From Magnetococcales bacterium (GTDB taxonomy: Bacteria; Pseudomonadota; Magnetococcia; Magnetococcales; Magnetaquicoccaceae), in assembly GCA_015229095.1 (NCBI GenBank), contig JADGCE010000055.1, positions 2,721 to 15,776 of the forward strand: a DNA stretch of 13,056 bases, given 5' to 3'. Of this stretch, positions 1 through 7,128 are shown one piece after another. The notes beneath the pieces are model-generated. The model did no database searches. It was given only the letters and a program-made list of their open reading frames with translations, and had not been told where the DNA came from. The position numbers and the translations under genes are program-made. Each line of letters opens with the position of its first letter. Positions within the stretch are counted from its first letter, which is position 1.

Positions 1-36
1 TGACGTGAATTGAACAAATTGAAAAAAGGAACAATC

Positions 37-1185
37 ATGAATACCAATCCATCTGAAATTCTAAAACCCATGGAAGGCATCATCCTGCTGGTGGACGATC
101 AACCGGAACAGATTGATATTATAAAAGCGATGTTGGAACAAAATTTTATCGTCAAGGTTGCCGTCAAAGGCAATCTTGTATTCCAAATATGTCGTGCAGG
201 AGTCATTGATCTAATCCTTCTGGATGTTATAATGCCAGGCATGAACGGGTATGATATCTGTCGACAATTGAAGATGAATCCAGAAACACGAGACATCCCT
301 GTTATTTTTTTGACCAACAGGGATACGCAAAATGATGAGACAATGGGCTTGCAACTGGGTGCCATCGACTTCATCCGCAAACCAAGCAGTCCGGCCGTCG
401 TGCTAACCAGATGTCGTAATACGATTTCCCATCAACGATCAAAAATTGATCTCAATCATAAAAATGATGAGCTCCAATTGACACTGCTTGAACTTAAAAA
501 ATCAATGAAAATTAGTGAGGATATGGAACGTATTTCCCGTCATGATCTGAAAGGTCCACTATCCAGCATTATTGGTTTTCCAGAGCTTCTTCTGGAAGAT
601 GATAACCTTACAAAACAACAAAGAAAGTTTATCAAGACGATCGAACAAAGTGGTTATACTTTACTGGAAATGATTAACAAATCACTGGATCTTTTCAAGA
701 TGGAAAATGGCACATATATTCTTCAACCTGAAAAAGTAGATCTATTGGCGCTATTAAAAAAGATTGTGGATGATATCGGAATCAGATCATGCCACAAAGG
801 AGTCCAGATTGATATTGTTGGCGAATACTGTTCTGACAATCCTGAGTCATTCATTATCTTTGGGGAGAAGATGCTCTGCTATCCAATATTCTACAATCTG
901 ATATTGAATGCGGTCGAGGCATCTTGCAAGAATGGTAAGATTGGCATTTATCTGACAAGGAATGGAGGTTTTGGAACCATCCAGATCATCAATTCCGGGG
1001 AAGTTCCACATGTCATTCGGGAACATTTTTTCGACAAGTATATAACTTCCGGCAAGGAAGATGGAACCGGCCTGGGAACCTATTCCGCCTGGTTGGCCAC
1101 AAAAACGCAAGGCGGCAGGATCGACCTGGATACGAGTCAGACCGGCAGAACAGCAGTGATTGTGACCTTGCCATGTCCGCCATGA
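37..1185 (+). CDS. Response regulator-histidine kinase hybrid, soluble (REC-HisKA-HATPase)
   Basis: This 382-residue cytoplasmic signalling protein has an N-terminal receiver and a C-terminal kinase, with no membrane segment. The receiver (about residues 13-130) has the acidic pair D20/D21, phospho-acceptor D63 in LLDVIMPG, T93 and K115 in IRKP. A short coiled-coil linker leads to a dimerisation domain with H169 in SRHDLKGPL. The ATPase domain follows, with N291 in the N box, an NSG at 319-321 in the G1 position and GTGLGT at 343-348. I chose the ATG at 37 because AAGGA lies 6 nt upstream; a TTG at 10 would add nine residues without a clear RBS. The receiver probably takes phosphate from a partner and tunes the attached kinase. 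The gene is visibly AT-richer than the rest of the window and convergent with the polysaccharide train, so it is probably a separate and possibly acquired unit. The signal and output partner are unknown. Confidence 0.93.
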   Translation: MNTNPSEILKPMEGIILLVDDQPEQIDIIKAMLEQNFIVKVAVKGNLVFQICRAGVIDLILLDVIMPGMNGYDICRQLKMNPETRDIPVIFLTNRDTQNDETMGLQLGAIDFIRKPSSPAVVLTRCRNTISHQRSKIDLNHKNDELQLTLLELKKSMKISEDMERISRHDLKGPLSSIIGFPELLLEDDNLTKQQRKFIKTIEQSGYTLLEMINKSLDLFKMENGTYILQPEKVDLLALLKKIVDDIGIRSCHKGVQIDIVGEYCSDNPESFIIFGEKMLCYPIFYNLILNAVEASCKNGKIGIYLTRNGGFGTIQIINSGEVPHVIREHFFDKYITSGKEDGTGLGTYSAWLATKTQGGRIDLDTSQTGRTAVIVTLPCPP

Positions 1186-1208
1186 AGCGACACATGACGT
1201 CCAGGAAT

Positions 1209-1280
1209 GGAGTGTCAATAGCCGACCAAAGTGTACCAGGCATGTTCACCCAAAGTGTACCACCCTGACGGCCACACTCC
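1209..1280. repeat. 72-bp repeat structure in the convergent gap; possible IS-end relic
   Basis: Between the two convergent genes, the 13-mer CCAAAGTGTACCA occurs twice in direct orientation (1226-1238 and 1250-1262), 24 bp apart. Both copies sit inside a perfect 7-bp inverted repeat, GGAGTGT at 1209-1215 and ACACTCC at 1274-1280. Multiple short repeats of this kind, with a GGGTGAACATG-like spacer on the minus strand, remind me of IS21-family element ends. No transposase gene is present, so at most this is a solo end or relic. It could instead be a protein-binding site. There is no clear T-tract terminator here. Confidence 0.5.
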
Positions 1281-1283
1281 CCA

Positions 1284-2567
1284 TCAACGCAGCGTCTTGA
1301 GAAACAGGATCACTTTCCAGATTTTTTTCTCATCCAGCACATCCTTGTAGGAGGGCATCCGCCCTCCAAAGTCGTGCCCACCCTTGGCAATGATCCAAAA
1401 CAGATAGGCATCCCGGTCCAACAGCTCACTGCCTGCCCAACTCAATTTTTCCACAGTCCAGTTTTGACGGACAGCATCGGCGCCATTGCCTCGTCCCGTG
1501 TCGCCATGACATCGGGCACAATATTCTATATAATATTTTCCACCCTCATATATATTTTCCAGATCCGCCGCCAGGGGGTTGACCAGGAGCTGATTGGCAC
1601 TACAACTGGTTTTGAGATATTCCCGGCAATAATAATTTTTCATGTTGTTTTTATAGAAATAATCCACGCTCTTGTCGGCCATGGAGTGGCCTTGTTGCAC
1701 GCTCTCCCGGTTGGTGAATGGGCTCTGCTCCTGCTCTTTCTCCTGCATGTTGGCGACGGGAGAGGGCTCCACAGCGGTGGGATCGTTGGACAGAAGGTGC
1801 CACGGCAGATAAAAAAGGGCCCCTGCCAACACGACGACAAGAAACAACGAGACAAGGCCATAACGGCGGATTCTGTTCCAGAAAGGGCGCCTGCGCTCCA
1901 CAAACCGATCATCCTGGCGGGTACGACTGGCCGCCGTGTGGGGTTCCGGCGGATCCAACGCTTCCGAGGGAATCGGCAGATCCGCAGCAGGAGATACACG
2001 CAGCACCTCCCGTCTGGCATGAGCGGCCAAAGGGGGCGCGGCCACCGGTTGGAACGCCTCCGGAGAGGGGGGCGGGTCCGGTTTGCCAGGCGTGTCATTG
2101 CCTTCCACAAAGGCATCGAAAGAGGGATCCTCCTTCAAACCCGCCAGAATGGCATCCCCATCCCGCATGATCCGATACACTTTCAGGAGGGGATTGCGTG
2201 CGATGGTTCCCTCTTGCAGCAACACATGGATAAAATCGGCGATGGACGCCGCAGTCGCCAACCATGCCTCTTTGGGGCAGCCTTTTCTGAATATCCAAAT
2301 AAAATAGTCAAAGAGGTCATCCTCTGTGACCATATGAATTCTCTTGCCCCTTTTATAGATATACAGGAGAAAATCAAAAATGAGCAAAAAATTTTCATCC
2401 AGCTTTTTTTCCGTCAGATAGTGACTGGCAATATGTTTATAAAGATTGCCAACAGCCCGCATCTCCTCTTTCTGATGGGCAGAGATGCTCTCCAGTGCTG
2501 CATCTCTCCAGGAAGAGGAGAGATATTTGTCGATCCAGCGGCGTGGACTTTTTGCTTTCGTTTCCAT
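1284..2567 (-). CDS. Membrane-anchored cytochrome c with N-terminal recombinase core-binding-like domain
   Basis: This 427-residue protein has three parts. Residues 35-135 are a helical region whose spacing, ending in QEGTIARNPLLKV, resembles the SAM-like core-binding domain of tyrosine recombinases; no catalytic recombinase domain follows. Residues 157-230 are a Pro/Ala-rich cytoplasmic linker ending in RRRPFWNRIRR. One transmembrane helix (about 236-257) puts the rest in the periplasm. The C-terminal domain is a class I cytochrome c: heme motif CARCH at 350-354, a probable distal ligand M404 in GGRMPSYKDV, and the terminal helix typical of the family. C314 and C322 are extra periplasmic cysteines that could form a disulfide. 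The start is the ATG at 2567, 26 nt past the epimerase stop, with only a weak upstream GAGAAA. It is the last gene of the polysaccharide train. An electron-transfer role is likely; the partner and any link to the polymer are unknown. The heme domain is certain, the N-terminal assignment tentative. Confidence 0.88.
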   Translation of the reverse strand: METKAKSPRRWIDKYLSSSWRDAALESISAHQKEEMRAVGNLYKHIASHYLTEKKLDENFLLIFDFLLYIYKRGKRIHMVTEDDLFDYFIWIFRKGCPKEAWLATAASIADFIHVLLQEGTIARNPLLKVYRIMRDGDAILAGLKEDPSFDAFVEGNDTPGKPDPPPSPEAFQPVAAPPLAAHARREVLRVSPAADLPIPSEALDPPEPHTAASRTRQDDRFVERRRPFWNRIRRYGLVSLFLVVVLAGALFYLPWHLLSNDPTAVEPSPVANMQEKEQEQSPFTNRESVQQGHSMADKSVDYFYKNNMKNYYCREYLKTSCSANQLLVNPLAADLENIYEGGKYYIEYCARCHGDTGRGNGADAVRQNWTVEKLSWAGSELLDRDAYLFWIIAKGGHDFGGRMPSYKDVLDEKKIWKVILFLKTLR

Positions 2568-2593
2568 GACAGTTGATTTTCTCAGCCGGCCAT

Positions 2594-3631
2594 TCAAACC
2601 ACACTCTGCAGATGGGCCACATACCAATCCATCGCTTCCTCAATACCCTGTGCAAACCCATGGCTGGGATGATAGCCCAACATGCTTTGCGCTTTTGATA
2701 TATCCGCCAGGGAGTGGCGCACATCCCCTGGCCTGAACGCCCGATAAAGGGGCTGCACGCCTCCCAGATCACGCCGCCGTTTTCTCAGCCCCTCCACAAT
2801 CCGGGCAAACAGGGCGTTCAAGGTGGTACGCTCTCCACATGCCACATTGTAGAGCTGGTTGATGGCTTCCGGATGGTCGGTGCAGGCTGCCAGCAGATTG
2901 ACCTGCACACAATTGTCGATATAACAAAAATCCCGACTGCTCTCCCCATCCCCATTGATGTAGACGGGCTCTCCCTGCAACAGGTTGCCAATCCAGGCCG
3001 GGATGACCGCTGCATAGGCGCCATGGGCATCCTGGCGACGGCCAAACACATTAAAATAGCGCAACCCGATGCTCTCCAGACCATGGGTCTGGGCAAAGAC
3101 CGCCGCATAAAGCTCATTGGCATATTTGCTGACCGCATACGGGGAGAGGGGTTGGCCAATCTTCTCTTCCCGCTTGGGCAGGTCGGGACGATCCCCATAG
3201 ACGGAGCTGGAGGCTGCATAGACAAACCGTTTGACCCCCGCCTGCTGGGCCGCCACCAGCATGTTCAGGAAACCCTCCACATTCACCTGGTTGGTGGTGA
3301 TGGGATCGGCAATGGAACGGGGCACGGAACCCAGGGCCGCCTGGTGCAACACCCGATCCACCCCCTGGCACACCTGCTGGCAATCGGCCAATGAGCGGAT
3401 ATCCATCTCATGAAAGTGCACCCGCTGCCACTGCTGCGGGGTGACGACCGCCTGCACCTGTTCCAGGTTGTGGCGATATCCGGTGGCAAAATTGTCGATC
3501 GCCCGCACCCGTTGATCCAGGCGCAGCAGGGCTTCCAGCAGGTTGCTGCCGATAAAACCCGCCGCCCCGGTGATCAACCAGGTTTGCGGGTGGGCCTGCA
3601 AATGCTGGCACAGGGTTGCGTAGTGCTGCAT
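2594..3631 (-). CDS. wbpP: UDP-N-acetylglucosamine/UDP-GlcNAcA 4-epimerase, TviC/WbpP type
   Basis: This 345-residue cytoplasmic extended short-chain dehydrogenase matches the usual length of WbpP and TviC (about 340-350). The NAD-binding Rossmann motif TGAAGFIG is at 21-28. ALGSVPRSI near 99-107, the AASSSVYGD serine cluster at 139-147, catalytic Y165 and K169 in SPYAVSKYANELY, and LRYFNVFGRRQDAHGAYAAV near 190-209 are hallmarks of this subgroup rather than of plain GalE. It should interconvert UDP-GlcNAc and UDP-GalNAc, or the corresponding uronates, making UDP-GalNAcA together with the dehydrogenase encoded just upstream. The ATG at 3631 has AGGAG 7 nt before it, in the 15-nt gap after the dehydrogenase stop. 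The symbol reflects resemblance to the Pseudomonas WbpP and Salmonella TviC proteins; exact substrate preference cannot be read from the sequence. Confidence 0.93.
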   Translation of the reverse strand: MQHYATLCQHLQAHPQTWLITGAAGFIGSNLLEALLRLDQRVRAIDNFATGYRHNLEQVQAVVTPQQWQRVHFHEMDIRSLADCQQVCQGVDRVLHQAALGSVPRSIADPITTNQVNVEGFLNMLVAAQQAGVKRFVYAASSSVYGDRPDLPKREEKIGQPLSPYAVSKYANELYAAVFAQTHGLESIGLRYFNVFGRRQDAHGAYAAVIPAWIGNLLQGEPVYINGDGESSRDFCYIDNCVQVNLLAACTDHPEAINQLYNVACGERTTLNALFARIVEGLRKRRRDLGGVQPLYRAFRPGDVRHSLADISKAQSMLGYHPSHGFAQGIEEAMDWYVAHLQSVV

Positions 3632-3646
3632 GCCTCTTCTCCTCTT

Positions 3647-4948
3647 CTACAGGCGTCCATCCACGGCCTCAGCCGGCAGGATATGTTTCACGTCAAAAAT
3701 GACCGCACCCTCTACCCCCAGTGCCCGAATCTGCTCCACCCCCATGGCGACAAATTGTTGGTGGGCAACCGCCAGCACGATGGCCTGATAGCGGTTGGGC
3801 TCCGGCTCGGCAATCCAGCTCAGCCGCTGCGCCTCCACCCCCCTCTGTACCAAGGAAGCCAAGGCCTGTTGCCCCTCCTCCTCTGCCACCCAGGGGTCGC
3901 AGACGGCCACATGCAGGTGGAAGCGACACAACTCTTCAACAACACTCAAAACCAATGTATTTCTGACATCGGGGCAGTTTTCCTTGAAGGTCAACCCCAT
4001 CACCAGAACGCGGGCATGCACCAGGGAGAGCCCTTTGCGGGTCATCAACTGCACCACCTGATTGGCCACATAGAGACCCATTTTGTCATTGACACGCCGT
4101 CCGGCCAGGATGATCTCTGGAAAATAGCCCAGTTCTCGCGCCTTATGGGTCAAATAGTAAGGATCGACACCGATGCAGTGCCCTCCCACCAATCCTGGCT
4201 GAAATTTTAAAAAATTCCACTTGCTGCCTGCTGCGGCCAACACCTCCTGGGTGTCGATGCCCATGCGGTTGAAGAGCATGGCCAGCTCGTTCATCAGGGC
4301 AATATTGATATCCCGTTGAATGTTTTCAATCACCTTGGCGGCTTCGGCCACCCGAATGGAGGAGGCTTTGTGGGTGCCGGCCTGGATGATCTGTCGATAC
4401 AACCGGTCCACAAACTCTGCCGCCGCCTCTGTGGAGCCGGAGGTGATTTTGACAATGTGGGAGAGCCGATGTTCCTTGTCGCCCGGATTGATGCGCTCCG
4501 GGCTGTACCCCACGGTAAACTCATGGTTGCAACGGAGGCCGGAGCCCTTTTCCAAAACCGGCACGCAGATCTCTTCGGTGGCACCCGGATAGACGGTGGA
4601 TTCAAAAATGACACAATCACCGGGGCGGAGGTGCGGCGCCACGCTCGCCGACGCGCTTAAAAGCGGCCCCAGGTTGGGGCGTTTGTGGAGATCCACAGGC
4701 GTGGGAACGGCGACAATATAGACGGTACAGGGCGACAGGTCGGCGGGTTGGCTGCTGAAGCGGAGCAGGCGGGCTTCGGCCAACTCCTCGGCAGAGACCT
4801 CCAGGGTATGATCCTCCCCCCTTTGCAAGGCCTCGATACGGCCATGCTGGAGATCAAACCCCAGGGTGGGAAACATTTTTCCGAAGGCGACCGCAAGGGG
4901 CAAACCGACATAGCCCAAGCCAACCACGCCAATTTTTAACGTGTCCAT
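3647..4948 (-). CDS. tviB: UDP-N-acetyl-hexosamine 6-dehydrogenase, TviB/WbpO family
   Basis: This 433-residue cytoplasmic enzyme of the UDP-glucose/GDP-mannose dehydrogenase superfamily matches the family length of about 420-435. It has the Rossmann motif GVVGLGYVGLP at 7-17, VAVPTPVD at 79-86, the FESTVYPG segment at 115-122, the active-site lysine region AEAAKVIENIQRD with K205, and catalytic C258 in GGHCIGVDPYYL. GLTFKENCPDVRN near 318-330 is the C-terminal domain signature. It should oxidise C6 of UDP-GlcNAc or UDP-GalNAc to the carboxylate using two NAD+. Adjacent to a WbpP-type epimerase, the pair predicts UDP-GalNAcA as donor sugar for the polymer. The start at 4948 is preceded by AGAGGG about 9 nt away, which lies within a small hairpin (separate entry). 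The gap from the upstream polymerase gene is 27 nt. UDP-ManNAcA (WecC) specificity is less likely because no WecB-type 2-epimerase is nearby. Confidence 0.94.
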   Translation of the reverse strand: MDTLKIGVVGLGYVGLPLAVAFGKMFPTLGFDLQHGRIEALQRGEDHTLEVSAEELAEARLLRFSSQPADLSPCTVYIVAVPTPVDLHKRPNLGPLLSASASVAPHLRPGDCVIFESTVYPGATEEICVPVLEKGSGLRCNHEFTVGYSPERINPGDKEHRLSHIVKITSGSTEAAAEFVDRLYRQIIQAGTHKASSIRVAEAAKVIENIQRDINIALMNELAMLFNRMGIDTQEVLAAAGSKWNFLKFQPGLVGGHCIGVDPYYLTHKARELGYFPEIILAGRRVNDKMGLYVANQVVQLMTRKGLSLVHARVLVMGLTFKENCPDVRNTLVLSVVEELCRFHLHVAVCDPWVAEEEGQQALASLVQRGVEAQRLSWIAEPEPNRYQAIVLAVAHQQFVAMGVEQIRALGVEGAVIFDVKHILPAEAVDGRL

Positions 4949-4950
4949 CG

Positions 4951-4974
4951 GGGATATCCCTCTTCAAGAGGGGG
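4951..4974 (-). promoter_or_regulatory. Stem-loop overlapping the ribosome binding site of the dehydrogenase gene
   Basis: The 27-nt gap between the polymerase stop and the dehydrogenase start contains a perfect inverted repeat: CCCTCTT and AAGAGGG separated by one base (4958-4972), which folds as about 6 bp with a 3-nt loop. The 3' arm on the minus strand, AGAGGG, is also the best Shine-Dalgarno candidate for the ATG at 4948. The same GGG is part of the palindrome GGGATATCCC (4951-4960), so two mutually exclusive pairings can be drawn. This may couple translation of the dehydrogenase to ribosomes finishing the polymerase gene. The structure is seen; the regulatory role is inference. Confidence 0.4.
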
Positions 4975-4975
4975 C

Positions 4976-6388
4976 CTAGCTGGCCCTTTTGCGGGCTGGA
5001 ATGACGGTCACACCGCGCAATCCCAACCCCAGCAGTACCATAAAATAGAGCGCATTGACAGGGATCTGGAAATTAAAATCGGCCAATCCATGGATGGTCA
5101 GGGAGAGTGTGGCCACCAGACTGGCGTACAACAGGGCGACGGCCAGGGGATCCCGACGTTGCCCATAGGCCCGGACCATGAGCCACCAACTGCTTAAAAC
5201 GGCGACGGCCAGCAACCCGTAGCCGACGGCACCCCGTTCTGTCAAAATTTCCAAATGATCGTTGTGGGCATGGTCGAAGAGCACGTGGGAGATGGCGGGA
5301 TGCTGGTAACGGGGATAAACAAACAGAAAGGTGCCGCTGCCGCTGCCAAAAAGGGGATATTCCTGGGCAATCTGCCCGGCGGTGGCGAGGACGGCCAGAC
5401 GTCCCTCCTGCTGAATATCGGTATCCAGATAGCGTCCCACGAGCTGTCCCAGCCCCACGCAACTGCCCATCAAAGAGGAGACCATCAGGAGCACGACCGC
5501 CAGGCGGGCACGGGAGAGGCGCGCGCTTGTGCCCCGGGTGGGCCTAGCCAGGGCGGCCACCAGCAGCAGTGCCAACAACAGGGCACCGTTGCCGCCTCTG
5601 GATTGGGTGAGAAAGAGGGTGCTCACCAGGGCGATGGTGGCTGCAACCAGCAGACCATTGGCACTGCTGATAAACTGCAATCCATTGTAAAAACGGTCTT
5701 TCCAGGAATGAACAGCCCCTGTTGGAACATGTTCGCTGCGCAGCAGGGCGATGGCAACCGGGATGATCAGTTCCAGAAAGCCGGCCAGATGGTTGCGATT
5801 GACAAAACTGCCCCGCACATCATGACCAAAGCTGGCGGTCAAAAGGTTGATCCCCACCTGCAACATGCCGCTGCCCAATAACGTCCAGAGAAGTTGGCGC
5901 AGCCGTTGCCGGGTGGGGGTCAGCACCAGGGTGAGCCAAAAAATACCCAGATAGGCCATGCCTTTGAGCCATTCCACCTGGGTGACGTGGGCATCCAGGC
6001 TGATGGGACCGGAGAGGAGATCGGCCTCTGCCATCTGCCGCAGGGTGAGGGTGGTGGGAGAGAGATGGGCCAGGAGAGAGGGGGGCCAGGGCACAATCTG
6101 CCAGAGGGGATAGAGGGTGGCCAGCAGCATCCACAGCAAAACCGGTCGGCATGGCCCCAGGATCGGTTCCAGGGGTTGCTGCGCCTGCCAACGGCTGACC
6201 AGCCACGCCGCCAAGAGGAGAAAGGTCCAACATTCCAGCAGCCCCCAGGCCCAGGCCCGATTGCTGCCCAGGGGCAGCGGTGCCCAGAGCAGCAAGGCGA
6301 GAAAGGCCCAGAAGAGCCCGCGTTGGAGTGCCGTCTCCCGGTCGCTGGTCAGCGAGACGGGGAGAGCTGTTGGTATCTCTTGTGCCAT
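4976..6388 (-). CDS. O-antigen ligase/polymerase family membrane protein (Wzy/VpsQ-like)
   Basis: This 470-residue polytopic inner-membrane protein has roughly a dozen hydrophobic helices and a larger periplasmic loop after residue 310. Family signatures of the Wzy_C (O-antigen ligase) group are visible: GSFVNRNHLAGFLE at 193-206, TQSRGG at 261-266, EYPLFGSGSGTF at 343-354, HAHNDHLEILTERG at 373-386 and HGLADFNFQIP at 433-443. It should act on lipid-linked repeat units at the periplasmic face, either polymerising them (Wzy) or transferring them. Position after the Wzc-type kinase and the TPR protein parallels VpsQ, so polymerase is the better guess than lipid-A-core ligase. The start at 6388 lies 40 nt inside the preceding gene and has no strong Shine-Dalgarno; no alternative in-frame ATG, GTG or TTG is evident nearby, so translation is probably coupled. 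Confidence 0.9.
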   Translation of the reverse strand: MAQEIPTALPVSLTSDRETALQRGLFWAFLALLLWAPLPLGSNRAWAWGLLECWTFLLLAAWLVSRWQAQQPLEPILGPCRPVLLWMLLATLYPLWQIVPWPPSLLAHLSPTTLTLRQMAEADLLSGPISLDAHVTQVEWLKGMAYLGIFWLTLVLTPTRQRLRQLLWTLLGSGMLQVGINLLTASFGHDVRGSFVNRNHLAGFLELIIPVAIALLRSEHVPTGAVHSWKDRFYNGLQFISSANGLLVAATIALVSTLFLTQSRGGNGALLLALLLVAALARPTRGTSARLSRARLAVVLLMVSSLMGSCVGLGQLVGRYLDTDIQQEGRLAVLATAGQIAQEYPLFGSGSGTFLFVYPRYQHPAISHVLFDHAHNDHLEILTERGAVGYGLLAVAVLSSWWLMVRAYGQRRDPLAVALLYASLVATLSLTIHGLADFNFQIPVNALYFMVLLGLGLRGVTVIPARKRAS

Positions 6389-7128
6389 TGCGGATATTTT
6401 GCCAAAAGGGGTTGAAGCTGCTTCAAAAGCTGATATTTGGCGGCCTGTTGCAGGATGATCTCACCCTCCTGTGCGAAAGTCTGCTCCAGCAGGTTGTCCA
6501 TCAAGGCCCGTTGTGGACCATCCAGCAGGGACCACAAGGCAAAACCGATGCGGATGGCAGGCAGTTGCACATCCCGGGAGCGGGGTGCAAACCGGAGGGC
6601 GCGACCCCAATCGGCCATGACCTGGGCCGGAGCTTCGCCGCTTTGCAGGCGTGCCTGTGCCAACAGGATCCACAGGGCCCCCCAGGTCGGGCGCAACTGC
6701 AGTGCCCGTTGGTAGGCGAGGATGGCCTGTCGCCAATCGCCTTTGGCCTGGGGTGACCAGGGAGAGTGGCGCAAGGCGTGGTGATGGTGCAGACGGCCCA
6801 GCAGGGAAAAGGTATCGGCATTGTCAGGTTCCAGGGATTGTGCCCTGGCCAGACCCGCCACCGCCGCCCGCCAGCGCTCTTCTGTCGCCGGTGTGGAGGC
6901 AACGGGCGCGGTGGAGAGGGGCTGTTCCACCTGTTCCCACCCCTCCAACACCCAACGGGCGGGATAGCTGTGGAGGGCCGCCATACCCCAGCGTCCTGCC
7001 CACACCGCCATGCCCAGGGCCAGAGAGAGGCCCACGCCGATCCACGCCCCCCGCAATCCTGGCGGCGTCATCCATGGGCGGCACCAGCCGCGCAGATCCT
7101 CCATGGTGGGGCAGCAAGGCCGTCTCAC
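6349..7128 (-). CDS. Membrane-anchored TPR-like protein, VpsP-like polysaccharide biosynthesis factor
   Basis: This 259-residue protein has a short basic N-terminus, one transmembrane helix (about 27-48) and a C-terminal helical part predicted to be periplasmic. Residues 85-200 contain TPR-like helix pairs such as GLARAQSLEPDNADTFSLLG and AYQRALQLRPTWGALWILLA. It starts with GTG at 7128, overlapping the kinase stop by four bases (GTGA), with GGAGG about 10 nt upstream inside the kinase 3' end; an ATG at codon 9 is a weaker alternative. Its place between a BY-kinase and an O-antigen polymerase matches vpsP in Vibrio, whose product is required for polysaccharide but poorly understood. A scaffold role linking kinase and polymerase is inference. 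Its end overlaps the polymerase gene by 40 nt. Confidence 0.82.
   Translation of the reverse strand: MRRPCCPTMEDLRGWCRPWMTPPGLRGAWIGVGLSLALGMAVWAGRWGMAALHSYPARWVLEGWEQVEQPLSTAPVASTPATEERWRAAVAGLARAQSLEPDNADTFSLLGRLHHHHALRHSPWSPQAKGDWRQAILAYQRALQLRPTWGALWILLAQARLQSGEAPAQVMADWGRALRFAPRSRDVQLPAIRIGFALWSLLDGPQRALMDNLLEQTFAQEGEIILQQAAKYQLLKQLQPLLAKYPQWHKRYQQLSPSR

Noticed and set aside
1520..1580. AT-rich tract with repeated TATAT and ATTTTCC as a promoter or AT-rich regulatory site
   Set aside because: It codes for the ENIYEGGKYYIEYC segment around the heme motif, so codon choice for Tyr, Ile, Lys and Glu explains it.
1374..2576. Long plus-strand open frame of 400 codons opposite the cytochrome gene
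   Set aside because: The minus strand encodes a recognisable heme motif, transmembrane anchor and family ending; the plus-strand product has no recognisable domain and is an antisense shadow.
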